A stretch of DNA of 64,000 bases from Theropithecus gelada (GCF_003255815.1 NC_037672.1:105870702-105934701), one strand, 5' to 3'; positions 44,957 through 58,250 are shown, counted from the stretch's first letter. The notes: generated by a model not told the origin, from the letters alone. Numbers and translations are program-made.

Positions 44957-45994
44957 CATGTATAAAGGCAATGATTGAAATGGGTTCATTCTTTTGATTT
45001 GAGAAGTTTAAAATTAAAATTGTGAACATTTACGTACTTTCAATGATTTTTTTCCCATAACAGTGTAAGTAATAAGGAAAGAGAAAATCGAAAATAGAAA
45101 ATTTTTGTAAAATTATTCAAAAATATTAAATGAATTGGGTCAAATTTACATCAAGTACTTTTACAGGGTGTGCTTGGATATGCATAGACAGCTTCTATTT
45201 TTCTCATTGTGGGTTTGAGTATTTCTTTCCCTGGTGGAGGTCTATTGCCTCTCAAGAGAGAGAAAAGTTGTGGAAACAAAACGAGGCTTTGTGCATCTTT
45301 CACAAGGGCTGGTTTGTTTTAGAAGGAATTTCAAGGAAGTTGGGAATCTTAAAATTGTGTTTTGTTTCATAGATAGTAAGTTTTCTCCTATCACTGAGGT
45401 CCCACTTTTAGCAAATGCATATATAATTCTTCTTAATGCTGATGAATCTATGAGAAAAGGAGAATTGCAGATCATTTAGAAAAATCACAGGGTCCACATG
45501 ATTCTCAGCTTATTCAAAGGTCTTGTTTCCAATGGGCCAAATACAAATTCTTCATTTACCACAAACCCTAAAATGTGGGAAGAAGATAGCTGAGTCAACA
45601 GGAAATAAAGGAGACAACTCTCAAACTCTGTGTAGGGAATTAAAATGCTACTGTTCCCACATACAGACATAGACAAGCCCTTGCTTTTAGGAGCTAAGGA
45701 GTGCCTTGCTTATGACCAGCTTGGGCAAAGCACAAAGACACCATGGGGCTCACTGTTAAAGAAGTTTACTTTCAGTGAATGAAGAGCATTAAATGTTACT
45801 GTAGCATACTAAGTGCACCAACTTCTTTGAATTAAGAACCCCACTGTTTGGTGTACATCTTTGTCTTTTCAGAGATAAGAATTCCATTCAAACTAATAAT
45901 AATCTCACCGACTAATCAAATAAATAACCTAATGTTAAAGCTATATCCAAGGCACCGGAAGCCCTTTAACGACAGCTCACTTATCAATACCCAT
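44957..45994. other. unassigned intergenic sequence
   Basis: No recognised repeat or gene. Confidence 0.4.
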
Positions 45995-46140
45995 GTCTCT
46001 GTGAAGGGTTACAGAGTTATTACTCTTACAGATTCAGACACCAAACCACAGAAGTTCAATGATTGACCCAAGACCAGCAAAGCCGGCTTGTCACAGGGCA
46101 AAGCAGAGATTTGCACCCATGCCTATCTCGTTCCAGTAGA
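45995..46140 (-). repeat. MIR SINE
   Basis: 'tattactcttacagattcag', 'gttcaatgattgacccaagaccagcaaag', 'gcaaagcagagatttgcacccatgcc'. Confidence 0.7.
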
Positions 46141-46492
46141 CCTTCTTATGGATAATTAAATTCCCAATCTGGGGAGTTAAATTCCATCACTGTTCCAGCA
46201 AGGTACTTTTCTGAATCAGAGTCTTCTTTTGCTGAGACCCTGCCTGATGCATTTCAGACAGTTTTGCAAGATGGCAAGGACTCCCACTTCCCCACCATGA
46301 CTCACTGGATGTACATGGCACTCATCCTTTCTTTCTTTAGCTTAACTTTTAAAAATCATGACAACCTTTCAGTAACCTAATATAAACTATAACACCTCAT
46401 TAACAAAGTGTTTGACAGTGTAATCAGGAAGCATAGCGACTTCAGGCAAGGAAGAAGTATAAGACAAGGTGAATGCTAAAGAAAAATGACAT

Positions 46493-46788
46493 CGGCCCAG
46501 GAACAGGGGCTCACGTCTGTGATCCCAGCACTTTGGAAGGCTGAGGCAGGAGGATCACTAGGTCAAGAGATCGAGACCCTCCTGGCCAACATGGTGAAAC
46601 TCTGTCTGTTCTACAAATACAATAATTTGCTGGGCATGGTGGCATGCATCTGTAGTCCCAGCTACTCGGGAGGCTGAGGTAGGAGAATGGCTTGAACCTG
46701 GAAGGTGGAGGTTGCAGTGAGCCGAGATCGCGCCACTGCACTCCGATCTGGTGACAGAGTGACACTTCGTCTCAAAAAAAAAAAAGAA
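46493..46788 (+). mobile_element. Alu SINE, full length
   Basis: Dimeric Alu with an A-rich tail. A perfect 15-bp duplication aaagaaaaatgacat lies at 46478-46492 and 46789-46803. Confidence 0.95.
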
Positions 46789-46803
46789 AAAGAAAAATGA
46801 CAT

Positions 46804-48029
46804 TCATGCTATGTGTTATTACAGTAATGTTCTTAGCTGTGAGATGTGTGCAAAGAGAAAAATCCTAGCTAGTAACCCATTAACAAACATGTTAAGAAAA
46901 AAGCACATTGTAGTTGGGTAACCTGCCTCATGACTGCACTTAAACCAATTAGTAAGAAACAAAATCAGTTTAAGGACACTTTTTCTCAAACCCATGTATC
47001 GAACTGTTTAAGGGGGAATAGCCTAGAATGTCCTTCAATGATATGGTAAGAGTTAGGCTCCTGAAAAAATCTAGTACCTCGAAAGCTTGATTAGAAGCTA
47101 TGTATGTTAGGTCTGTTGGACTCTAATATTCATCTCTTCATTCAACAATTATTCACTTAGCTCCTACAATATGTAATATGGATTTACGTGGCTTTTGATG
47201 TTGCAAAGAGTAATTGATTTTTTAAAGTATTTTGAAAGGAATCCATGATCATCTATTCTGTTCCCATGATCCTTTCAAATATTGGTAAAAATGAGCTTAC
47301 TTCTGTTTCTGCTGGGGCAGGAATACCATTAACCCCAAGGGTAGAGCAGCATTCTGCCAGAAAATTCTAGCTGCCATCCCTAAAGTCAATTAAAACCTAT
47401 ATGTAGTAAATTTCCAGACCCTTCATATGTTCTTCCCATTATTCCTGGCAGTAGATACATATTGCCCTCCAAGAGCTAGCTGCGTATCCAGTACACTCAT
47501 GTGAGTGGGGATTGCTGACTTAAGCAGGGATGGAGTCCTGATAGCCTTCTTTGAAAGACATTAACCTCAGTAGTTGAGATAAATATTTTTCCTAATAAGA
47601 GCCCAGAGGGAATATGTCATATACTTTACTGTTTTCAGGGTTTAAACTCAGTTGCAGGCAGAACTTTTTCTAAAGGTTTCAAAAGAAAGGCAAGCCAACA
47701 GGTGCAGTCATATCGCCAAGCTTCTATAACTTCTTCAGATTGTGGACATTGAGACGGAGAAAAGAAAGCTCGGAAAAGGAGGGATGGAGAGCTGACTAGA
47801 CTTTTCTTCCGTGTCTGCATGGTCTGGTTTACCTTGTCACTCTATACTTAAGTAAGTTAAAAGTTTAATACACAAATGGAAAGAAGTTGATGATATTCTA
47901 ATTTCATTCAGTTACCATGGGTGAGGATATTCTCTATGCAAAATTGTAGCTCACATTAGGTTTATAAGATAGTGCACCATATACAATTCATATCTTATTT
48001 AAATATCTTAGTTTATAGTCACTAGAATC
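46804..48029. other. unassigned intergenic sequence
   Basis: No recognised repeat or gene. Confidence 0.4.
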
Positions 48030-48470
48030 TTTATTTCTATTTTATTTTATTTTAGTTTTACTTTTTCCAACTTTTATTTTAAGTTCAAGGGGTACATGCA
48101 CAGGTTTGTTACATGGGTAAATTTTGTGTTGTGGGGGTTTAATGTACAGATAATTTTGTCACCTAGGTAACCAGCATAGTACCCCAATAGGTAGTTTTCA
48201 ATCCTCACCTTCCTCCCAAACTCCACCCTCAAGAAGGCCCCAATGTCTATTACTCCCTTCTTTGTGTCCCTGTATACTCATTGTTTAGCTGTCACTTGTA
48301 AGTGAGGACATTTGGTTTTCTGTGATAGTTCATTTAGGATAATGGTCTCCATGTCCATCCATGTTGTTTCAAAGGATATAATTTTGTTATTTGTTATGGC
48401 AGCATAGTATTCCATGATGTATATGTACCACGTTTTCTTTATCCAACCCACCATTGATGGGCATGGGAGG
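48030..48470 (-). mobile_element. L1 3' end (L1P-age)
   Basis: Antisense L1: T-rich tail, 'ttcaaggggtacatgcacaggtttgttac', 'accccaataggtagttttcaatcc', 'gttgtttcaaaggatataatttt', 'gcagcatagtattccatg', 'ttctttatccaacccaccattgatgggca'. 5' truncated. The minus frame 48278-48652 is ORF2 C-terminus plus flank. Confidence 0.9.
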
Positions 48471-48729
48471 TTTAACTGGGCATGGTTTCCTGCCTTCAAA
48501 ATCTTACCTTGATTAAGTGTTCCACCAAAAAAATTGAGGAGTTCGGCAGAGGTAAGAAAGAAAAAAGGCACATCATATAAGAGAGAAGACCATAGCATGA
48601 GGCAACATGTATGTTTGTAACATCTCAAGAAACATGTGGAAAACAACTTCACATTGATCTGAAATCATGTGCCATGTGTCATAACCTCTCTTTGTTTCCA
48701 TAAAATTGCATCATTAAGGAGTATATTTT

Positions 48730-50450
48730 GCTTGATTACTCTCTATCAAAGAATGTGGGTTCCATGAAAGGTTGGGTAGAAGGGTCTCTCTTACTTTTCC
48801 TCCCATATTTTCCCCTCAAATGCTGGATGAAAGGGAGAGAAGAACTACAAGTCCCTGGTGGAGGCCTCAATTCTGGGAGTGTCCCAGCCCCAATCTCCTC
48901 CCTCTGCCTGCCCTCTGGGAGGCTAAGGTGAGGGAAGTGGGTGCACCCATCAGCAAAACCCGATCCCAGGCCTGGGGCTGTTCCTCTGCTTTGCCTTTGC
49001 TTAAAACCTGTGGGAGGGCTCCTTTGAAGGCCAGAGAAAGGCAAGTCCACCATCTGGGAGGAGGAGACACACACATAGGATGTCACCACACCGTATCCTT
49101 AGTCCCTCGTTGGACTGGGTCAGATTTGGAGGTAAGGCTGTGAAAATAACCAGCCACCCAGTCACTGCCCGGCTTCCGCCAATGTGTCCTGACTCCAACC
49201 CGGTCTTGTAAGCCCCTTTCAGACTCTCATTGCTCTGTCACTCCTGTGTTCACTTCCTATATTTTCACACAGATGTGGTTTAGTGTTTGCTTTCTAAGGC
49301 ATATTTTGCATGGAAGAATGCTTCCAGTGAGCTGAGGCCCTAATTGCCAAATAATGGTTGCCAAAACATGTTATTTTGGCTTCAAGCTTGTACAGAGCTG
49401 AGGCATTTTCCCCTCTTAAAAAAAAAAAAAAAAATTCTATCCTCAGCAGCCCAAGGGCCATTTGCAAACACACAGGACTGAGACCTCCATGGCTTTTCCT
49501 CCAGCTGGTGAGGGTGACTCCTTGTTACTTGAGGCAGCCTCAGTGGGCCTCGATCCTTGCATGTGGGAAGCTCCATGGTGGGGCCGCCTCTGGGCTGTGG
49601 GCACCAGGCTAAACGAAGGTGCTGAGACTTGCCTCCCACCAAGCCCTGCCAAGGGCCGCCTGCTCCGCCACGAGGGGTGTTCCTGCCACCCCGTGCTGCA
49701 GTGGGAAGCATCTGCCAGCTAACTGCAAACACAAGCCGCCCAGCAAGCACGGGAATTCCAAATAGAGACAAATCTAGGGCCTCAGGGGAAGCTGGATGGA
49801 ACTGATCAGTATGAGAGATAACACCGCTAATTAAGTCCTGATCCCCTGGCTCCACTTGAAACAAACCAAGGAGGGATCAAGTTTTGAGAGCAGGTGCTAA
49901 CTGGTTGCAAAAGAGGAGTCCATCACTTCAGCAAAAGGTTTGCCTGTACCTTGGGGAGGACACAGCTTTTCTGAGGAAAGTCATTACTGGACAGAGCCAT
50001 AGGCTCTTATTTTGTCCTAGGACACGGAGGAGCTTGTAAAAAACAAAAAACACAGAAAACAATCCTCTGCTGTGACAAAGAACTGTTGTCCTTCCCTATG
50101 TTTTCCCCCTGATGGCTGATTTACTTTCTCCTCAGATGGACAATGGAGTAATTTACAGGTCAGTAAACTGTCTCCTGGAGATGCCGGAGCAGTTTCATTT
50201 CAGTACAGACAATATGGGATTTGTCGTGACACAAATATCAGTCCAGAGCAGGACTGACACAGCCACCTACCCTGACTGTTTAGGAAAAGAATATTCTAAG
50301 TACAATGCATAAATAAACCTAATAAGCAAATATTTACCCGCAGAAAGAAAATCTGAGAGTTCCATGAGTGTTGTGTGTGTGTGTGAAGAGGGAATGCATT
50401 GTGTTAAGGATCTGGACAAACATCCTGTCAAACATCCATGATTTTTTTTT
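48730..50450. promoter_or_regulatory. repeat-poor GC-richer block, candidate regulatory region
   Basis: No interspersed repeat is recognised in 1.7 kb apart from a 15-17 base A-run near 49420. GC-rich with scattered CpGs at 49540-49740, AT-rich with TAATTA-like words at 49825-49840 and around 50290-50340. Many overlapping short frames on both strands (49382-49864 minus is the longest, 160 codons) reflect GC content; none has a recognisable domain. A regulatory role is inference. Confidence 0.28.
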
Positions 50451-50499
50451 CATTCTCGGAAATGTTGCCTTGATGTTAGAAATTATGACTTTGAATACC

Positions 50500-50705
50500 T
50501 ACTAACATGTACTGGGCACTTCTATGTGCCCGGAGCTCTGCCAAGTGTTTTACATTCATTATCTCATTTGATCTTTATGAGGGCCATAGGAAGTAGATGT
50601 GACTTAGAGATGTTAAATAACACCTCTAGTAAGTGACCCGCTAAAGTTTGGAATGCTACCAGAGTGTGTATTTCTAAACGTGAGGCTATCCTGCCTCCCA
50701 ACTTT
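50500..50705 (-). repeat. MIR SINE
   Basis: 'actgggcacttctatgtgcccgg', 'gtgttttacattcattatctcatttgatctttatgag', 'gagatgttaaataacacctctagtaagtg'. Confidence 0.85.
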
Positions 50706-51374
50706 GGATTCGGCACAGAAATAGCAAAATATTTTGCACACTAAGTGCCCAACAAATGCATTAAGTGAATGACTGAACAATGACTGAATGGTGATATTAA
50801 GGACTCACTGCAGGTTCATACTAAAACAGTAACTTGGGAAATTGTTCTACCATATGTTAAGTCTAACAGTCTAGAGATCTTTGATTTTGGGGACAATATT
50901 TGTATTAAATAAAAAAATTATTCGGAGGGTCTTCCTTTGATCTGAGTGAAGAATGTTTTGAATCTTGACAGGGCTGGGCCTACATTTGGCACATTTTGAT
51001 AACCTGCAGGCAAGTTGGCTGAAGTTGCTGGCAGTGACTCCAGAAATCATTATCAACATAATTTCCTTTTTCTTATGACATGTAATCCTTTCCCTATCCT
51101 CACACCCCAATCTTCCGACCACTCTTGATAGTGGGAGGCTGCTGCTTTGAGTCGTGTACCCAGCCACTGAGCACAGGCTTTCTCTGGAATGTGTCCTGTG
51201 TTGATTGCACTATTTATTAGTTTTATAGCAACAGAGCTGAGTGCTTCTTTGGTGTCTTTGTTGGGATTGTGTACATTATTCAGCCAGAAACAGAGTAGTT
51301 TGGATTCTTGCTGGCACCTGAACTGGCTTGAAAGGGAATTTAGATCTCAATGCTTATAACACATAGATGTTTAT
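50706..51374. other. unassigned intergenic sequence
   Basis: A short MIR/L2 3'-like trace lies at 50725-50790. Nothing else is recognised. Confidence 0.4.
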
Positions 51375-51389
51375 AAGAAACATTGTTTT

Positions 51390-51683
51390 TTTTTTTTTGA
51401 GACGGAGTCTCGCTCTGTCACCCAGGCTGGAGTGCAGTGGCCGGATCTCAGCTCACTGCAAGCTCCGCCTCCCGGGTTCACGCCATTCTCCTGCCTCAGC
51501 CTCCCGAGTAGCTGGGACTACAGGCACCTGCCACCTCGCCCGGCTAAGTTTTTTTTGTATTTTTTAGTAGAGACGGGGTTTCACTGTGTTAGCCAGGATG
51601 GTCTCAATCTCCTGACCTCGTGATCCGCCCGTCTCGGCCTCCCAAAGTGCTGGGATTACAGGCTTGAGCCACCGCGCCCGGCC
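51390..51683 (-). mobile_element. young AluY (Old World monkey AluYR-like)
   Basis: Nearly consensus AluY with a short T tail. The perfect 15-bp duplication aagaaacattgtttt lies at 51375-51389 and 51684-51698. It carries ccggatctcagctcactgcaag, cacctcgcccggctaag and ggcttgagccaccgcgcc, a combination I associate with cercopithecid AluY. Confidence 0.95.
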
Positions 51684-51698
51684 AAGAAACATTGTTTT

Positions 51699-53934
51699 AT
51701 ACATGTTTATGAAAATAAAATTATTTCAAATGATGGTGCTTGAGGGTACTATGAGATGAGACAGGGCTGAGCTCAATAGTGAAGGCACAGAAATGGAAAT
51801 GCTAAGGGGAGTTTTAATGGTTGGATTTAGCTCTGATGGGGGCAACTAGGCCTTAACCTTGTTTTCTTTACCAGCTCTTCCACTGTCCTTTTGGCTCCCC
51901 TGAGAATCTAACAGTATCTCACTCCATTTCACTATTGCTGTAATGAAGAAGCAGTACTGTTGGTCAGTGAATTTTTCCAGAAGGTGTAGTTAAAGGGTAA
52001 AATAAGCAGAGGGTGATAGTCTGAGCAAACTCCAGATATGCACACTCCTCCACTCCCCTCTACCCATCATTTTCTGGAGTGTGATTTTGCCCCTGCAGCT
52101 TGCTTTACTGTCCACTAAGCCACTTTCTTGTTTTTAGCCATGTAGATTCTTGTCCTTGCAAATAGATTTCCCCAACTCTTTAGAACTTTGACCTTTAAAG
52201 TCTGCCCAAGGAATGTAAGAGAACTGCACATTTTACACAACTGATGTAAGATTTGTTTAGAACTTCAGAAAAAACGGGGTGGGGGGCAGTGTGCACAATG
52301 CATTTTTACAAGAGGCCCATTCAACAACACAGGATATGGCGAAAATAAAACAGGATTGGGTGGGATGCATGTTTGGGTTCTCAGGGGGCTGAAATCAAAG
52401 AGGTGTGCGAACTATTCTGCATAAATCCTTGCCATCCGCTTTGATAAATGAGATTACAGACTTGAAAGGTCAATTATATATTCGTAAGGAGAAATGCCAG
52501 GTTTGTGTTAATGTTTGTGCCTGACAGGATCTTAAAATAGACTTGAGTGAACTAATCACATTGATGACCATGTACAGTAGTGGAGTAAGAGCTTAATACA
52601 ATTTTATTACCTCCTATGGCAAATATTTGCCTCATGAGACACACCCAATCCCTCCAGAATAGACTATTGTAAACAACTGGCTCCCCTTTTACAAGAGCTG
52701 AAATCTTTATGATGTTTGGGAATGCTGAAACCAAGGGTTAAAGAGCTTATTTGAATCTTGTCTTTCAGCCAGGAAAACTCACCAATTGATTTTTTTCTCC
52801 CTCTTTCTTTCTCACTAACTATGCCCAAGGCAATGTTCTAGAAAACTAACATTGGCTAGAGTTCTGTTCATCCTTCCCAGGTTTTATTCCTGGGAATGCC
52901 AAATGGTGGGTGTTTTCGAATTTCCCATGTAGTTCCAGCAGACAAATATGTTTCCTTCATGTTTCTTTGCCTGCATGCAGCAAGGAGCAGGACTTCAAAG
53001 TCTCAGAATCTCTGGTAGAAAAAGGTGAGAGTTGCTTCTAATATTTTTGCTGGCAGGATTTAAGCCTATAAGATTTAAACCTGACTGCTTGCACAACTCA
53101 TGGAAATGTAATGAGTCTTTACCCTAAGTGCCTTACCTATAATCAAGTATACACAGGGTTAATATCATTGCTCCTAACCTGTGCGGTTAGGCCATGTGAC
53201 GTACTCAATTTCAGTTACCTTCACTTGGTTTATTTAACAGAGATAAATGTATTACAGTGTGAAATGAAAAAAAAAAATGAAGAGAAGAGAGATAGTATCC
53301 TTTCTCCTCATTAATATGTGGATATATGTGTTTATGAATGTATTGGTATTAATGCTGGCTTATAGAGTTACATTTTGGAATTATTTAGGACTATGTAACA
53401 CCATTCACGTTATCAAAACTGATTTAGTCTAGCCAGATTAAAACAATTCTGGCCTAAACAGGAATAATCTGTATTTCAGGTAGCTGTTAATATTAAGAAG
53501 GCCTAGTGATTCATATGTAACTTCTAAAAAATTCTTTGGATTGTTAACTATGCTCAAATTCTATCAAAGGAAATACTGCTTTTGCAATATTGTAAGCATC
53601 CGTTCAAGTTATGCCCATACGTTTGGAGCCATGTAAATTACCATTGCAGCATGTTGACTATGGATTTGAAATTATGCAGGTTTAAGAAGCAAGAAGGTCT
53701 TCTTCCTCATTCAGTACCCTTAGAGCCCATGTAAATAAATAAGTATAATAACATGTGGTGAGTATCTTACTGGATGTACGTACAAGGTTAAGTGGGTCAC
53801 AAATGAACAGACGGTCAGCTCTAACTGGGGTGGACGTGGCCAGGAAAGTCTGCAGCAGTTGAAGCTTGCACTGAGCTTTAATAAGCTGTGTCAATGTTCA
53901 TCAGTGCACAGGACGAAAGAGCTTCCCAGAGAAA
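51699..53934. other. unassigned intergenic sequence
   Basis: 2.2 kb in which I recognise no interspersed repeat and no coding signal. Only short homopolymers (A at 53267-53276). Confidence 0.4.
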
Positions 53935-54130
53935 TGGAACTGGGTCTAGGCCCTCCTTAAAACTCTTCCATTTGCTGGCTGTGTGACTTTGGGAGAGCCA
54001 CTTTCCTATTTGAGCTGAATTGTTTCACCTGTAAACTGAAACATCTGTCTTACAGAATTGTTAGATTATATGAGAGAATACGCATGAAAATGCTTTGACA
54101 ATTGGAAAATACTGTTCATATGTAATATTT
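53935..54130 (+). repeat. MIR SINE
   Basis: 'tttgctggctgtgtgactttggga', 'gccactttcctatttgagc', 'tttcacctgtaaactgaaac', 'agaattgttagattatatgag'. Confidence 0.85.
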
Positions 54131-54203
54131 TCTTAGAGCACTAAAGGTTTTTCCAGCTTTCAAAAGAACTTACTTGACCTTTGAAAATAACTATGCTTGT
54201 ATG

Positions 54204-54235
<32 letters not shown>
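54204..54235 (+). repeat. (TG)n microsatellite
   Basis: About 16 TG units. Confidence 0.95.
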
Positions 54236-54240
<5 letters not shown>

Positions 54241-55890
54241 TGTCAAATGTGACTGTGGGGGTATTTGTTAAGTTAGGCTAAACTGCTGTCACAAATAGAA
54301 CCACAAATGTATTATGATTTAAACATAGCAGGAGCTAATTGTTTACGGTGAGTGTTCCTGGTCAGCAAGTAGTTTTTTTCCACAGTGTTCCTAGCTGGGT
54401 GTGCAGAAAGAAAGAGACTTGGGGGCTAAATGTATAGCAGTCTTTACTACCATGGTAGTAGTTTGTGTCTAATATATGTGCACACGCCTTTATACTTCAG
54501 GCAGCATGTGGACATCCACCCAGAGCAGAAATCAGTATAAACAAATCATACACACGAAGATGGAAACTCACGAATAATACTAGCTTCTCTTTTGAAAAAA
54601 CAGTAATGTGTGTTTGGTTTTGAGAAGATTGAAAAAAAAAAAAAATGAAAATGGGCCCAGCAGAGAATGCCCTTTTCTTACTCTGTCTGTGATGGGGCTA
54701 ACTGAGCCTGGAATAGAAACGGATGCCGTGAGGGAGAAATTGGTAGGCGGGAGAACTGGAGGGAGAGGCTTCCCGCAACCTTGTCTTCCAGAGCTTTATA
54801 ACCATTCTCCCTACTCTGTCATGTTTCCTCCTAATATCTATTTCTCTTTGTTCATTGCTACTTGAGTAAGTCTCTACTGCCTCCCTCTCCAAGCAGCCCT
54901 GGCCACTCAGGGCTTTAACGACAAGAAAAAATCATGTCTTTTCCTCCCTACAAGATGAATATGCCAGAAGAGCATGATTCCCAGGAATATCAACTGTTTA
55001 AAAACATCACTAGATGATTAGATCTAAGGCAAAGAAAATGGTTAGAATTTTTGTATCTGCTCAAATAGTGGTCATTTGATAAACCTGCTACCTTTAGAGC
55101 ACAGATGTCTTTGAAAGAGACTCCAGCTTGTTATGTTGCTCAACACTTCACCCCATATTGAGAGCAGGGAAGAAGACAACATCTACAACACTTTGTAGAA
55201 GGAAGGGGAAAACCCACAAAGAAGCCAACCTGACTTTTATCAGTGTGAGCTCTTTGTTTTGGTGACATAACACACCATGTCAGTTCCTGGCATGCTTAGT
55301 TTCTGGCCTGCCTAAAGTAACAACAATGCCAGTTACTAGAAATACAGCTGCTATAAATGGTAACTGATAATATTATGCATATTTTTAATGACTTGAAAAA
55401 ATGTTTTCAGAAAATTGCCTTGGAGGCTCTAGTTTCAGTTCTGTAAGTCAAAGGGTGATAAGATTAAGCCAGGTAAATCTACGTTTTCTTGGGCTGAGGC
55501 GCCTCCAGCATCTGCCGAAGCTTCTGGCTGAGTGCTAGGCAGTTTCTAGCCTTGTCTTTGAAACAGAAGTCTGGAGAAGCCCCAGGGAGTGGGGGAGGGA
55601 AAGTGGGCTAGATTCCTCTTGAACTGCAGCCAAGATTCAGCGGCTCCTGGTCTTGGCCTCCTCTGACTGAATCTGTTTGGAGGCCCATCTGGCACTGTGG
55701 GCTGGGATGAATTCAGATCTGAAATGTAATTGTTGACCCCTGACTATATAGGAAGAAGAGAAGTAATCAGGACAGTACCTGTTTCCAAATATCACACCTA
55801 AGAGCCTGATTTTGAAAACTGTTGCTAGTAGTGGCATCAATAACTTCATTTAAGCATTGGGTTTTCTTCAGAATACAGAAATATGTGTTT
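54236..55890. other. unassigned intergenic sequence
   Basis: 54260-54420 resembles an old interspersed repeat ('aggctaaactgctgtcacaaa', 'gttcctggtcagcaagt') that I cannot name. The rest is unassigned. Confidence 0.4.
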
Positions 55891-55906
55891 CCTTAGTAAA
55901 CTTTTT

Positions 55907-56199
55907 TTTTTTTTTTGAGACAGAGTCTTACTCTGTCACCCAGGCTGGAGTGCAGTAGTGTGATCTTGGCTCACTGCAACTTCCATCTCCCGAGTTTAAG
56001 CGATTCTCGTGCCTCAGCTTCCCAAGTAGCTGGGGCTAAAAGGCGCACACCACCATGCCCGGCTAATTTTTGTATTTTTAGTAGAGACGGAGTTTCACCA
56101 TGATGGCCAGGATGGTCTCAAACTTCTGACCTCAAGTGACCCACCTGCCTCGGCCTCCCAAACTGCTGGGATTACGGGCATGAGCCACCGCACACGGCC
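55907..56199 (-). mobile_element. AluS-like SINE, full length
   Basis: Antisense Alu. Duplication agtaaactttt lies at about 55895-55905 and 56203-56213. Confidence 0.94.
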
Positions 56200-56213
56200 C
56201 TCAGTAAACTTTT

Positions 56214-57389
56214 TGATGTGGAGGGCCATCTACAAGTGTTTGAAAGCCTGAATCTCTGTTTGTAAGTTAGTGGGAAGTATCAAAATGTTCTGGCCTTGAC
56301 TAAAGAAGCCTCTGATTTTCTTGGAAGTGAATTTCTAGCTGAAATGTCACCTTTGATTAAGGTGATATAGTAGGTTGTGTTAGGTAAGTCTTCTAAACAA
56401 CCTGTATTTTTGTCTGCTTCTGTGTGACTACCTCAGACACCACTGATATCCACAATTTCTTCTTTTTAAAGGACGATTCGAATACCATTCCTTTCTTAGC
56501 ACCCTTCCTTCATGTGTCACAAAGGAATAGCCAACTATTTGGATTTGCCATGGTTCGAGATTGTCAAATTTTCCATTAGCAAGTAGAAGGGAAAATCTAG
56601 TAATTTTGAACCCAGATAAAATTTCCATCAAAGTAAAACTGTTGTGGTTTTTTAAAATATTTCTATATGATAAAATTTGGATATATTGACAATAAATTCC
56701 ACTATGATTCTTTGCAAAAATTACTGACATTTTCAACTAGAACAAGGGGGAGGATTAAATTACTTATATTAGCTTTGAGAAAATCAGATAAATTTCCTAT
56801 TCAGAAACAATCCAGGAAGAGCTTAATTTCCATAAAATTTACCCAGAATTGAGAATATTTTAGCATTAAAAAAATCAAATTTTACTATCATGCTGGTTTT
56901 TAAGTAAAATTAAAACATAATTTACAAAGAAAATATCAAATTTTATATCTCCAGTAGTCTCTGGGGGAAAGTCTGGTTGAGAATATTTTGGCCTGCTTCT
57001 CTTTTTCTTTCAGCTGTTTGCTTTTTTGTCATTTCACTACAGGTCAACTGAAAGTTGATGGAATTTTCACTCAAACTATTTTGCTACTTACTAGCAAAAT
57101 GGGGGAAAAAGCATGGAAATGATTTGACATCAGTGATTTAAAATGTTAGATGTGTGGATTTAATTTAATTGTTTCATTCCTGACTTCCTTGATTGTATAA
57201 TAATTTAATTGCCACAGAGCCTGTTCTTCCATCAAAGAGTCCTTGAGACGGCCTCTTTGTGAAGCCCATTCCCTAGCATGGTGGACACAGCAGGAGGAGC
57301 ACAGGCAGCCTTTGCTGTTGAGCTCGCTCATCTTTTCTCTTCCTCTACTGCTTTTTCTGCGTTATTACTCCCATCTCTCTGGCTCATCT
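56214..57389. other. unassigned AT-rich intergenic sequence
   Basis: No repeat recognised; 56640-56960 is very AT-rich. Confidence 0.4.
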
Positions 57390-57510
57390 CCTCAACTAAA
57401 TATTAAGGTTTTTGAGGTCAGGATCTATCTTAAGTCTATTTTCTCTGATAGTATTTATCACATCCTCATTCTTATAGTAGTTGTTCTAAAAATGGTAGTT
57501 GGATGAACAG
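57390..57510 (+). repeat. weak L2 3' fragment
   Basis: 'attaaggtttttgaggtcaggatctatcttaag' and 'agtatttatcacatcctc' echo an L2 3' end. Confidence 0.4.
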
Positions 57511-57586
57511 ATAAAGTTGGAAAGTCATGAAATTCTCCCTAACACCTTGCTTTTATTTGTCCTCATTTTCATAACTAACAATTTGC

Positions 57587-57888
57587 TTTTTTTTTTTTTT
57601 TTTTTTGAGACAGGGTCTCACTCTGTCACCCAGGCTGGAGTGCAGTGGTGTGATCATGGCTTACTGCAGCCTTGACCTCACAGGCTTAGGCAATCTTCCT
57701 GCCTCAGCCTCCTGAGTAACTGGGACAACAGGCACATGCCAACACACCTGGATGATTTTTAAATTATTTGTAGAGATGAGGTCTCATTATGTTGCCCAGT
57801 CTGGTCTTGAACTCCTAAGATCAAGAAATCCTCCTGCCTCAAACTCCCAAAGTGCTGGGATTACAGGGATAAGCCATCACACCCAGAC
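57587..57888 (-). mobile_element. AluJ-like SINE, full length
   Basis: Antisense, diverged, AluJ-type (gccttgacctcacaggctta, tgttgcccagtctggtcttgaactcc). Duplication acaatttgc lies at 57578-57586 and 57889-57897. Confidence 0.93.
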
Positions 57889-57959
57889 ACAATTTGCCTT
57901 CTTAATAAGAGCATATTACTTTTGGTTTTCCTGATGAGTAGAAATAGGAAAATTCCAGA

Positions 57960-58250
57960 AACTATGAAGATAAGCAATGAAACATCAACTATAATCTTAT
58001 GCCCAAATATTACTCACTATTATTATTGGGCATATTTTTCAGCAATGTTTTTTCTACGCATGTTAATGTATATATGTGTGATTTTTTGGTTCCGTTTTAT
58101 TGCTTGTGAATGTGTTATATGAACAGTTTTCTATGCAACTTTTCTCACCAAAGTATAATTAACATTTTCCCCATGCCTTAAGACATTTTTGGTTATATTA
58201 CATTCCATCATATGAATAGACCATAATTTATTAATTAGATAGGCTCCCTT
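57960..58250 (-). repeat. ancient L1M fragment
   Basis: 'ggttccgttttattgcttgtg', 'attaacattttccccatgcc', 'ttacattccatcatatgaatagaccataatttatta' read as antisense old L1. Its end takes part in the duplication below. Confidence 0.6.

Noticed and set aside
49382..49864. 160-codon minus frame and overlapping plus frames
   Set aside because: GC-rich stretch with few stops; frames overlap on both strands and include a translated A-run.
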